Shown here piece by piece: positions 8,638 to 14,860 of a stretch of DNA of 39,204 nt. This DNA comes from Anaerolineales bacterium (lineage in GTDB: Bacteria > Chloroflexota > Anaerolineae > Anaerolineales > JABWBV01). The notes under the pieces were generated by a model. The model had not been told where the DNA came from and made no database searches. It saw only the letters and a program-made list of their open reading frames with translations. The position numbers and the translations under genes are program-made. The DNA lies in the NCBI GenBank assembly GCA_020634875.1, contig JACKAX010000033.1, positions 1 to 39,204 on the forward strand, written 5' to 3'. Position 1 is the stretch's first letter, and each line of letters starts with the position of its first letter.

Positions 8638-9057
8638 ATGTACCAAAAATTGACTTTGATTGGAAATCTGGGCAAAGACCCGGAAATGCGCTACACCCCC
8701 ACAGGGCAAGCTGTCACCAATCTCTCGCTCGCGACCAATCGCACCTGGAGTGATGCAAGCGGGCAACGCGTCAAAGAAACCACCTGGTTTCGCGTAACTG
8801 TCTGGGGCAAATCTGCCGAAAGCTGTAACCAATATCTTCGCAAAGGCAGCAAAGTCCTCATTGAAGGGCGTCTGAATATTGACCCTGCCACGGGAGGCCC
8901 CCGTGTTTGGACCCGGCAAGACGGATCCGCAGGTGCCTCCTTTGAAGTTACCGCAGAAGCGGTGCGGTTCCTCTCTTCCCGCGAAGATGACATGATGTAT
9001 CAGCAAGCCGACGGCAGCATGGGCGGCATTGCTGACGAAGACGACATTCCCTTCTAG
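8638..9057 (+). CDS. ssb: Single-stranded DNA-binding protein
   Basis: A 139-residue OB-fold protein that coats ssDNA during replication, recombination and repair. The N-terminus has the family pattern KLTLIGNLGKDPEMRYTPTG, followed by VTNLSLATNRTW, TTWFRVTVWGK and GSKVLIEGRLN. The protein ends in the acidic tip DEDDIPF, the docking site for SSB partners such as RecO, RecQ and exonuclease I in other bacteria. The Gly/Pro-rich linker is very short. A strong Shine-Dalgarno AAAGGAG lies 7 bases before the ATG. The 155-base upstream region has a TACAAT hexamer near 8540 that could be a -10, but no good -35. It heads the co-oriented block that ends with recN. Confidence 0.95.
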   Translation: MYQKLTLIGNLGKDPEMRYTPTGQAVTNLSLATNRTWSDASGQRVKETTWFRVTVWGKSAESCNQYLRKGSKVLIEGRLNIDPATGGPRVWTRQDGSAGASFEVTAEAVRFLSSREDDMMYQQADGSMGGIADEDDIPF

Positions 9058-9076
9058 ACCTCACTTTTGATCCAGC

Positions 9077-9145
9077 CGACAGGATATTCTTCGACCGATG
9101 AACGCAATCCGTGCATGCGAACAGGCGAAGGTATCCTGTCGTTTT
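9077..9145 (+). terminator. Long-arm hairpin after ssb (terminator or structured RNA)
   Basis: CGACAGGATA (9077-9086) pairs perfectly with TATCCTGTCG (9132-9141). The pairing continues inward as TTCTTCG / CGAAGG with one bulge, enclosing a loop of about 30 bases, and four T follow. The T run suits a terminator, but the long arms and large loop are unusual, and partial read-through into the downstream genes is possible. Confidence 0.6.
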
Positions 9146-9161
9146 ATTTAACGCACATCCT

Positions 9162-9506
9162 ATGAACAAACCTCCCACCTCCCTCCCGCAAAACAACATT
9201 CCCCCGATGGAAGTCCCCAAAGATTTACGCCCGGTGTACAGCAACATGGCCCGCCTCAGTCACATGCCCGCCGAAATCGTGTTTGACTTTGCCCTCAAAG
9301 TTCCCGGCCCGGAAAACGCACAAGTGATGGCCCGCGTGGTCATGTCCCCACTTAGCGCTAAACTTTTACACCGTGCCCTGACCGAAAACCTCGCCAAATA
9401 TGAAGCGGTGTTCGGTGAAATCCGCATCCCCGGCCAAAACCTGGATGATAAAAATCTGGACGAATACACCAAACTCTTTCGTCCCCCATCCCCTCCGCAA
9501 GAATAG
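9162..9506 (+). CDS. DUF3467 family protein
   Basis: A 114-residue protein from the ATG at 9162; an in-frame extension to 9111 would run into the hairpin and is rejected. The core, LRPVYSNMARLSHMPAEIVFDFALKV then VMSPLSAKLLHRALTENLAKYEAVFGEI, fits the DUF3467 family, small proteins of unknown function. The N- and C-termini are Pro-rich. No membrane segment or metal motif is visible. The gene lies between ssb and a translin gene, which hints at a nucleic-acid role but does not prove one. Confidence 0.82.
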   Translation: MNKPPTSLPQNNIPPMEVPKDLRPVYSNMARLSHMPAEIVFDFALKVPGPENAQVMARVVMSPLSAKLLHRALTENLAKYEAVFGEIRIPGQNLDDKNLDEYTKLFRPPSPPQE

Positions 9507-9522
9507 CCCCTGCCGTGCGGAA

Positions 9523-9581
9523 AAACTTCGGAAGTCTGGAGAGAGCCACTTACTTAGATCCGCCAGAGACTTCCGAAGTTT
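9523..9581 (+). repeat. Perfect 15-bp inverted repeat between DUF3467 and translin genes
   Basis: AAACTTCGGAAGTCT (9523-9537) is exactly reversed and complemented at 9567-9581, around a 29-base spacer. No T run follows, so it does not look like a terminator. Its form resembles the short dispersed palindromes (REP/MITE type) common in spacers of related genomes. Confidence 0.7.
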
Positions 9582-9609
9582 CAACATGCTTGAACTTAGG
9601 AAAATATCC

Positions 9610-10242
9610 ATGAATCGTCTCGAAGAAATTACTGAACGCACCCATCGCGTGATGGAAGCCGATACCATCGCGCGGGATCGTGCCCTCTCGATCACCCGCA
9701 CCCTCATTCGTCACGCCTCCCACGCCATCCGCGCCGTCCACCGCGGGGATAACGAAGATGCGCAAAAAGAGCTGGCAGATGCGGGAAAACTAGCGACCGA
9801 ACTGCAAGGCAACCTGCACGAATTCCCCTCCGTCTATTTTGCTGGGTATACACAAGATGCCCTCAAAGAGTTTGCCGAAGCCTCCATCGTGTATGCTCTG
9901 CTCAACGGCCAGGAATTTCCCACGCCCGAAGAACTCAACATTCCGCACAGCACCTACCTGAAAGGACTTGCCGAATCCGTTGGGGAAATGCGCCGCCGCT
10001 GTTTGGATATCCTTCGCGATGGACACTCCGACGAAGCCGAACGCTTGATGGACGTGATGGACGAAATCTACGGCGTACTGGTCACGATGGATTACTCCGA
10101 CGCCATCACCGGAGGCCTTCGCCGTCTGACCGATCTCGTCCGGGGTATCGTAGAACGCACGCGGGGCGACCTCACGATCAGTCTGCGTCAAGCGCGCCTG
10201 GAAAACAGCCTTCGCAGTTTGGAAATGCGTCTGCCGGATTAA
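9610..10242 (+). CDS. Translin family protein (RNA/ssDNA-binding)
   Basis: A 210-residue, almost entirely helical protein from the ATG at 9610 (AGGAA 8-12 bases upstream); a longer frame from 9400 runs back through the DUF3467 gene and is rejected. The translin/Trax signature is clear: YTQDALKEFAEAS (residues 80-92), YLKGLAESVGEMRRRCLDIL, AERLMDVMDEIYGVL, then GGLRRLTDLVRGIVERTRGDLT (about 168-189). Eukaryotic translin forms an octamer that binds RNA and ssDNA; its partner Trax supplies the nuclease site. E87, E90 and D175 occupy acidic positions resembling the Trax active site, so RNase activity is possible (inference). Relatives are often mislabelled haloacid dehalogenase; no HAD motif is present. 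The next gene starts 9 bases after the stop, suggesting co-expression. Confidence 0.88.
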   Translation: MNRLEEITERTHRVMEADTIARDRALSITRTLIRHASHAIRAVHRGDNEDAQKELADAGKLATELQGNLHEFPSVYFAGYTQDALKEFAEASIVYALLNGQEFPTPEELNIPHSTYLKGLAESVGEMRRRCLDILRDGHSDEAERLMDVMDEIYGVLVTMDYSDAITGGLRRLTDLVRGIVERTRGDLTISLRQARLENSLRSLEMRLPD

Positions 10243-10251
10243 AAAAATTCC

Positions 10252-10506
10252 TTGACCATCAAAGATTCTACGACCATTCGAGCCTCCGAAATTGGCACGT
10301 ACCTCTACTGCCAACGGGCTTGGGGGTATCAACGTGAGGGAGAACCATCCTCCAATCGGACGGAGATGCTCACCGGCACGGAACTTCACGCCCGGCATGG
10401 GCGCAAAGTGTTGACCGCGGGCCTGTTGCGCGCCCTCGCATATGGGCTGGTTTTGCTCGCACTGGTGCTGGTGACGGTTTATGGGTTGAGGTTGTTGCTT
10501 CCGTAA
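10252..10506 (+). CDS. Cas4-like protein, N-terminal half with C-terminal transmembrane helix
   Basis: An 84-residue protein with a TTG start at 10252, the only plausible start in frame. Residues 9-53 look like the N-terminus of a Cas4/Dna2-type PD-(D/E)XK nuclease: IRASEIGTYLYCQRAW contains the first Fe-S Cys (C20), and H46 or H49 in GTELHARHG matches the active-site His region. The catalytic core is absent. Instead residues 58-83 form one hydrophobic helix ending at the C-terminus. Basic residues before the helix suggest the Cas4 part is cytoplasmic. The rest of the domain is encoded by the next gene. It lies 9 bases after translin. No function can be assigned alone; a subunit of a two-part nuclease is inferred. 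Confidence 0.75.
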   Translation: MTIKDSTTIRASEIGTYLYCQRAWGYQREGEPSSNRTEMLTGTELHARHGRKVLTAGLLRALAYGLVLLALVLVTVYGLRLLLP

Positions 10507-10602
10507 AAAGAGAGTGGATAGAATGCTTGGGAACTCCTGGGAATTTATCCACGCTCCCAAATCCCCTGCTCCTTTTCTCCCCTGCACCCCCCACTCCCAT
10601 CC

Positions 10603-11112
10603 ATGCCTTACTTCATTTTCTTCACCCTCATCCTCGCCCTCCTTTTCTTTTGGATGGCGAGCCGCCAGCAGAAGCAAACCGGACTTCCTGGCGGGCGGAT
10701 CGTGTACTCTGACACGCACGATTGGACACGGGTGGAAAAACCGCTTTATGACGCCCAACTTGGCTTAATGGGCAAACCCGATTACTTGATCGAACAAGGG
10801 GAACGCCTGATCCCTGTCGAAGTTAAAACCGGGCGCACGCCTTCTGCCCCTTACGACTCCCATATCTATCAACTTGCTGCTTATTGTCTCTTGGTGCAAC
10901 GGAGTTATGGACGCCGTCCCACACATGGTCTCATCCAGTATCCCCACCGCACGTTTCAGATTGATTACACCCCCCAACTCGAACGGGAACTTCTCACATT
11001 GCTCGATGAAATGCACCTCGCTCGCCGTAAGCGGAACCTCCCTCGCTCGCACACTCAACCCGCGCGCTGTGCCCGCTGTGGTTTTCGCAACATCTGCGAC
11101 GAGCGGCTTTAA
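10603..11112 (+). CDS. Cas4-like PD-(D/E)XK nuclease, C-terminal half with N-terminal transmembrane helix
   Basis: A 169-residue protein from the ATG at 10603. Residues 3-19 form a transmembrane helix, followed by basic residues (SRQQKQ), so the rest should be cytoplasmic. The nuclease core is intact: GKPDYL with D60, IPVEVKTGR with E73 and K75, and the QxxxY motif with Q90 and Y94. It ends in CARCGFRNICDERL, giving C156, C159 and C165. This CX2CX5C spacing is that of the C-terminal Cys set of Cas4-family [4Fe-4S] nucleases; the fourth Cys would be C20 of the upstream protein. The genes are separated by 96 bases of mostly pyrimidine-rich sequence. Cas4 relatives are 5'-3' or endo-DNases on single-stranded DNA. 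No cas1/cas2 is nearby, so a CRISPR role is unlikely. Confidence 0.85.
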   Translation: MPYFIFFTLILALLFFWMASRQQKQTGLPGGRIVYSDTHDWTRVEKPLYDAQLGLMGKPDYLIEQGERLIPVEVKTGRTPSAPYDSHIYQLAAYCLLVQRSYGRRPTHGLIQYPHRTFQIDYTPQLERELLTLLDEMHLARRKRNLPRSHTQPARCARCGFRNICDERL

Positions 11113-11121
11113 CCCCTCCAT

Positions 11122-11150
11122 TTCATAATTCCCCATTCATCATATATAAT
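11122..11150 (+). promoter_or_regulatory. Candidate promoter for a near-leaderless nadK transcript
   Basis: TATAAT at 11145-11150 lies only 7 bases before the ATG at 11158. A 4-of-6 -35 match, TTCATA, lies 17 bases upstream (11122-11127). No Shine-Dalgarno is visible. The layout fits leaderless or nearly leaderless transcription, as known in Deinococcus and Actinobacteria. Confidence 0.5.
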
Positions 11151-11157
11151 TTCTGTC

Positions 11158-12033
11158 ATGTCGTCGCTTGTTCTTAAACATATTGCTATTGGCGTCCATC
11201 CCAAAATGCCCAAAGCCCTTCGAGAAGCTGGGAAAATTGCGGCATTCCTGGCGGAACAAGGGCTTGAAGTGACCCACGGGCCTATGAATTCCCCCAACCT
11301 GGTCGAAGGGGTTGCCCAAAAAAGGTTCGATCTCTGGATCGCCTTGGGCGGTGATGGCACCATGTTGCGGAGCGGGCATCTTTGCGCGCCATACGGTCTG
11401 CCCATTTTTGGCATCAATATGGGACATGTCGGCTTTCTGACCAGTATTCAAGAAGGCGAATGGGAATCTTCCTTACAGCAACTGCTTCAGGGGGAATACT
11501 GGCTCGAGCCTCGCATGATGCTTCGCGTGGAACACCATCGCGGTACAGAATGTTTAGACGCGTGGGAAGTACTCAATGAAGTGATGGTTGGCCGGGGATG
11601 TTTCATGCGCCCGGTGCGGTTGAGCGCTTTCGCGGATGATCATCCCCTCAATACATATGTTGCCGATGGCCTGATCGCTGCGACTGCCACGGGGTCAACA
11701 GCCTACGCCCTCGCTGCAGGTGGCCCGGTACTTCCCCCCACCTTACGGAATATTCTGCTCGTGCCGGTTGCTGCACATCTGTCCTTTGACCGCCCCATTG
11801 TTCTCGCCGAAGGAACTTGTGTTGCAATTATCGTGCATACCGAGCATACTGCTGCCCTCAGCCTGGATGGCCAACCGCCCATCGACCTACTCGACGGCGA
11901 TCAAATCGAGGTACGGGCCAGCGAACATACCGTCCACTTTGTCCGTTTGCAAGATATTGGTTATTTCTATCGCAACCTGACCTCTCGCATGAATTTGAAT
12001 TCGCTTAAAGACCACTCTGATTCTCCGGCATAA
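11158..12033 (+). CDS. nadK: NAD kinase
   Basis: Phosphorylates NAD to NADP using ATP or polyphosphate; cytoplasmic. The 291-residue length is normal. Motifs: LGGDGTMLRS (GGDGT at 64-68) for catalysis and nucleotide binding, GINMGHVGFLT, and DGLIAATATGSTAYALAAGGP, the NAD-site segment. The C-terminal beta-sandwich contains LLVPVAAHLSFDRPIVL. It has the same orientation as the Cas4-like genes but probably its own promoter. In many bacteria nadK is close to recN, as here, with one small gene between. Confidence 0.95.
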   Translation: MSSLVLKHIAIGVHPKMPKALREAGKIAAFLAEQGLEVTHGPMNSPNLVEGVAQKRFDLWIALGGDGTMLRSGHLCAPYGLPIFGINMGHVGFLTSIQEGEWESSLQQLLQGEYWLEPRMMLRVEHHRGTECLDAWEVLNEVMVGRGCFMRPVRLSAFADDHPLNTYVADGLIAATATGSTAYALAAGGPVLPPTLRNILLVPVAAHLSFDRPIVLAEGTCVAIIVHTEHTAALSLDGQPPIDLLDGDQIEVRASEHTVHFVRLQDIGYFYRNLTSRMNLNSLKDHSDSPA

Positions 12034-12101
12034 AGCCATTTGCGGGTAAAATTTCTTTTTGGCCTTTGTGCTTGTACTATTCTTTTTTCGAGTAAACCTG
12101 T

Positions 12102-12665
12102 ATGAACGATACTCCTACCGATCCCGCGCAAGAACCCGTCCTATATTGCGCGAACCACCCCCATACGGAAACCACCCTGCGTTGCAATCGCTGCGAAAAA
12201 CCAATCTGTGCCAAATGTGCCGTTTTGACGCCAACTGGTTACAGGTGTAAAGAATGTGTCCGCGGCCAGCAAAAGGTCTTCGACACCAGTCAAACGCAGG
12301 ACTATGTCATCGCCGTGCCGCTTGCCGGATTTTTAGGGTTCATCGGCGGGTTGATTGTTCCGAATCTATCGTTTTTTGTCTTCTTTGTTTCCCCTGCCGC
12401 TGGAGCAATTTTTGCCGAAATTATTCGCCGCGTTTTGCAAAAGCGCAGGAGCAAACGCCTCTTTCAATTCATTGCCGCATCCGTATTTATCGGAGGCATG
12501 TTACCTGTGTTTAGCTCTCTGATTCTGCCGCTTCTTGCGATGCTGATGGGCGAGCAAGTTGCCGGGTATCTGGCCGGAGTTGGGTTCAGCCTGATATGGC
12601 AGGGTGTGTACGCCTTCATGGCCACCTCCGCCGTCTACTATCGCCTCGCCGGCATCCAAATCTAA
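12102..12665 (+). CDS. B-box-type zinc finger membrane protein
   Basis: A 187-residue protein. Residues 15-52 carry a cysteine/histidine module resembling a B-box zinc finger: C16, H19, C28, C31, C36, C39, C49 and C52. Three or four hydrophobic helices follow (about 67-100, 119-150 and 153-180). The family is common in Chloroflexota and Actinobacteria, and its biochemical role is not established. The zinc module probably faces the cytoplasm and binds protein or nucleic acid; that is inference. It is 68 bases from nadK and 26 bases from recN, so it probably shares their transcript. Confidence 0.8.
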   Translation: MNDTPTDPAQEPVLYCANHPHTETTLRCNRCEKPICAKCAVLTPTGYRCKECVRGQQKVFDTSQTQDYVIAVPLAGFLGFIGGLIVPNLSFFVFFVSPAAGAIFAEIIRRVLQKRRSKRLFQFIAASVFIGGMLPVFSSLILPLLAMLMGEQVAGYLAGVGFSLIWQGVYAFMATSAVYYRLAGIQI

Positions 12666-12691
12666 ACCACTCATCACTCATCATTTTCCTC

Positions 12692-14446
12692 ATGCTCACT
12701 GAACTTCGCATCACCCAATTCGCCATTATTGACCACCTCGAACTGCGCTTTGAATCCGGCTTGATCACTTTTACTGGCGAAACCGGTGCGGGCAAATCCA
12801 TCATCATTGACGCGTTGGAAGCCCTCCTCGGCGGGCGTGTGGACGCGACCTGGGTGCGGGCTGAGGCCAACCGTGCCATCGTCGAAGGTGATTTTCAGAT
12901 TCCCGCCGCGGTGCGTGAAGCCGTTCACGCTATTTTGGAACGCGAAGAATTGCTCGACGACCCCGACACCCTCACGCTCACACGGGAAATCCGTGCCCAG
13001 GGGCGGAGTCTGGCGCGCGTCAACGGGCGCACCGCGAACGTGAGTCTGCTGCGCGAGTTGGGGGAATATCTGGTGGATGTCCACGGCCAATCCGAACACC
13101 TCTCCCTCCTACGGGTGAACGAACACCTGCGCCTGCTCGACGGCTACGCGGGGGTGGACGTGCCCCTGGCCGCGTACCGCACCACCTATCAAGCCCTTCG
13201 CAAAGTCCAAAACGATCTCCGCGCCCTCCGCGACGCCGAACGTGACGCCGTCCGCCGCGCGGATATGCTTACCTATCAACTCGAAGAAATCGAATCTGCC
13301 CGCCTTAAACCCGGCGAGGAAGAAGACCTCAAACAGGAACGCACTCGTCTCGCCAACGCCGAATCGCTCGCTTCCCTGGCCCAGCAAAGCCTCTTCCTGC
13401 TCGATGAGGGTGACCCCGAAACGCCTGCGATCACCGATCACCTCGGGCAGGTGGTGCAGGCCTTGTCCCAACTGGGGCGTACCGATCCCTCTCAGGCGGG
13501 GTTGAGTGAACGAGTGAATGGCATTTTTGAATCTCTCACCGACCTCGCCCGCGACCTGCGCGATTATCTGGAAAGTGTCGAGTTCAATCCACGTCGCCTG
13601 GAACAAGTGGAAGAACGTCTCGATCTGATGCATGGCCTCAAGCGGAAGTACGGCCCGACCATTCCCGCCATCCTCGAATTTGCCGCCAAAGCCCGTACCC
13701 AACTTGATGACATCACCCACGCCGAAGAACGGATTGCCGAGCTCGAAGCCCAACAGGGTAAACTGCTTCTCGAATTGGGCAAACGCGGCCAAACGCTTTC
13801 TGCCGCCCGCCGCAAAGCCGCGGCGCAAATGGGGCGCGCGATCGAGATTGAGTTGAACGATTTACGGATGGCCGGCGCACGGTTCGAGGTAGATTTTCAG
13901 GTTTCGCACGATCCGCATGGGGTAATGTTGGATGATGGGGCGCAGGTTGCCTTTGGGCCACAGGGGTTGGAAAACGTACAATTTCTCATTGCCCCCAACC
14001 CTGGCGAAGGGCTTAAACCCCTGGCAAAGATCGCCTCTGGGGGGGAAACCTCGCGGTTGATGCTGGCATTGAAGAACGTCCTCGCTAAAGCGGATCAGAC
14101 GCCCACGTTGATTTTCGACGAAATTGATCAGGGCATTGGCGGGCGTGTGGGGACGGTGGTCGGGCAGAAGTTATGGCAGTTGGGGCAAGCGCATCAGGTA
14201 TTATGTATCACCCACCTTCCGCAGTTGGCCGCGTTTGGCAAGCAACATTACCGTGTCCAGAAGGTGATCCAGGATGGGCGTACTTCCACAACTGTCGAAC
14301 CGCTGGCAGGGGATAAACGCTTAACTGAATTAGCATTGATGATGGGGGATGTGAGCGAAGGGACGCTTCGTTCTGCTGAGGAAATTTTGCATGGGGCGAG
14401 GCAGATGATGGTGCAGAAAGTGCTTCCTGGGATGATGGGTGATTGA
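12692..14446 (+). CDS. recN: DNA repair protein RecN
   Basis: SMC-like ATPase that acts early in double-strand break repair by holding or bridging DNA ends. From the ATG at 12692 it is 584 residues; the frame extending to 12596 overlaps the previous gene and is rejected. Walker A is GETGAGKS (29-36). The middle (about 150-370) is helical and charged, as expected for the coiled-coil arms. The C-terminal half has the signature KIASGGETSRLMLALK, Walker B TLIFDEIDQGIGGR and the CITHLPQLAAFG motif. It is preceded by a pyrimidine-rich CACTCATCACTCATC tract and closed by a strong terminator. Confidence 0.97.
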   Translation: MLTELRITQFAIIDHLELRFESGLITFTGETGAGKSIIIDALEALLGGRVDATWVRAEANRAIVEGDFQIPAAVREAVHAILEREELLDDPDTLTLTREIRAQGRSLARVNGRTANVSLLRELGEYLVDVHGQSEHLSLLRVNEHLRLLDGYAGVDVPLAAYRTTYQALRKVQNDLRALRDAERDAVRRADMLTYQLEEIESARLKPGEEEDLKQERTRLANAESLASLAQQSLFLLDEGDPETPAITDHLGQVVQALSQLGRTDPSQAGLSERVNGIFESLTDLARDLRDYLESVEFNPRRLEQVEERLDLMHGLKRKYGPTIPAILEFAAKARTQLDDITHAEERIAELEAQQGKLLLELGKRGQTLSAARRKAAAQMGRAIEIELNDLRMAGARFEVDFQVSHDPHGVMLDDGAQVAFGPQGLENVQFLIAPNPGEGLKPLAKIASGGETSRLMLALKNVLAKADQTPTLIFDEIDQGIGGRVGTVVGQKLWQLGQAHQVLCITHLPQLAAFGKQHYRVQKVIQDGRTSTTVEPLAGDKRLTELALMMGDVSEGTLRSAEEILHGARQMMVQKVLPGMMGD

Positions 14447-14502
14447 CATTGGATATGTAAATCCATAGATTTCAGGGGTAAACGAATGAGTATATGATTA
14501 GA

Positions 14503-14535
14503 AAGCCGAATTTTGAACAAAATTCGGCTTTTTTT
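14503..14535 (+). terminator. Rho-independent terminator of recN
   Basis: Perfect 12-bp stem AAGCCGAATTTT (14503-14514) / AAAATTCGGCTT (14519-14530) with loop GAAC, followed by a T run to 14535. It lies 57 bases after the recN stop. Confidence 0.93.
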
Positions 14536-14757
14536 GTGAAATTCAATAAAAGATTTGATTTCCGTCGTTTATTAAGATTAGGGGAGAAGAAAAATGGATG
14601 TGAGACGAACAGGGAATGGTGCGGCGCATCTGCAAAACTGCGCCGCACCTGGAAATTTCAGCTAGTTGTCTGCTTGTGTTTCGTGCCGCCAGGGGTGGCC
14701 GAAATGTTGAGGCCCCAGAAACTGTATCCTGTCAGTTTCTGGGGCCTTGATTCTTAA
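14536..14757 (+). other. Hairpin-rich intergenic region, possible structured RNA or repeat cluster
   Basis: No credible gene lies in 14447-14860; an 87-codon frame (14494-14757) runs through the terminator and hairpins and is not protein-like. The region has a perfect 11-bp stem (GGTGCGGCGCA 14618-14628 / TGCGCCGCACC 14639-14649), a 6-bp stem GCCGCC/GGTGGC near 14687-14701, and a perfect 15-bp stem (AGGCCCCAGAAACTG 14710-14724 / CAGTTTCTGGGGCCT 14733-14747) with an 8-base loop. The last may be a terminator, though its T content is weak. Three successive stems could be a small RNA or clustered palindromic repeats. Confidence 0.45.
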
Positions 14758-14822
14758 AGTGGAATGATTGGCGTGAGCGTTGATACTTCTCGATTATTAA
14801 GGATTTTGTCTTAAAAAAACAA

Positions 14823-14828
14823 TATAAT
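14823..14828 (+). promoter_or_regulatory. Possible -10 element for the dedA-like gene
   Basis: TATAAT at 14823-14828 lies 32 bases before the GTG start. The only TTGTCT upstream is at 11-base spacing, which is too short, so the -35 is unclear. A good Shine-Dalgarno GAGGAG at 14847-14852 supports the GTG at 14861. Confidence 0.4.
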
Positions 14829-14860
14829 TAGGCGCAACTTTTGACCGAGGAGTATTTACA

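Noticed and set aside
10507..10602. A sequencing frameshift that broke one Cas4 gene
   Set aside because: The gap is 96 bases, both halves have their own start and stop, and each carries a complete transmembrane helix at the cut end with matching topology. Not fully excluded; comparison with relatives would settle it.
9790..10758. Long - strand reading frame (322 codons) opposite translin and the first Cas4-like gene
   Set aside because: It spans several + strand genes and the translation is not protein-like; a by-product of GC-rich codon use.
10252..11112. A CRISPR-Cas locus, because of the Cas4 signatures
   Set aside because: No direct-repeat array and no Cas1, Cas2 or effector gene anywhere in the window.
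14494..14757. 87-codon + strand frame after recN
   Set aside because: It runs through the recN terminator and two perfect hairpins, with no Shine-Dalgarno and no recognisable protein features.
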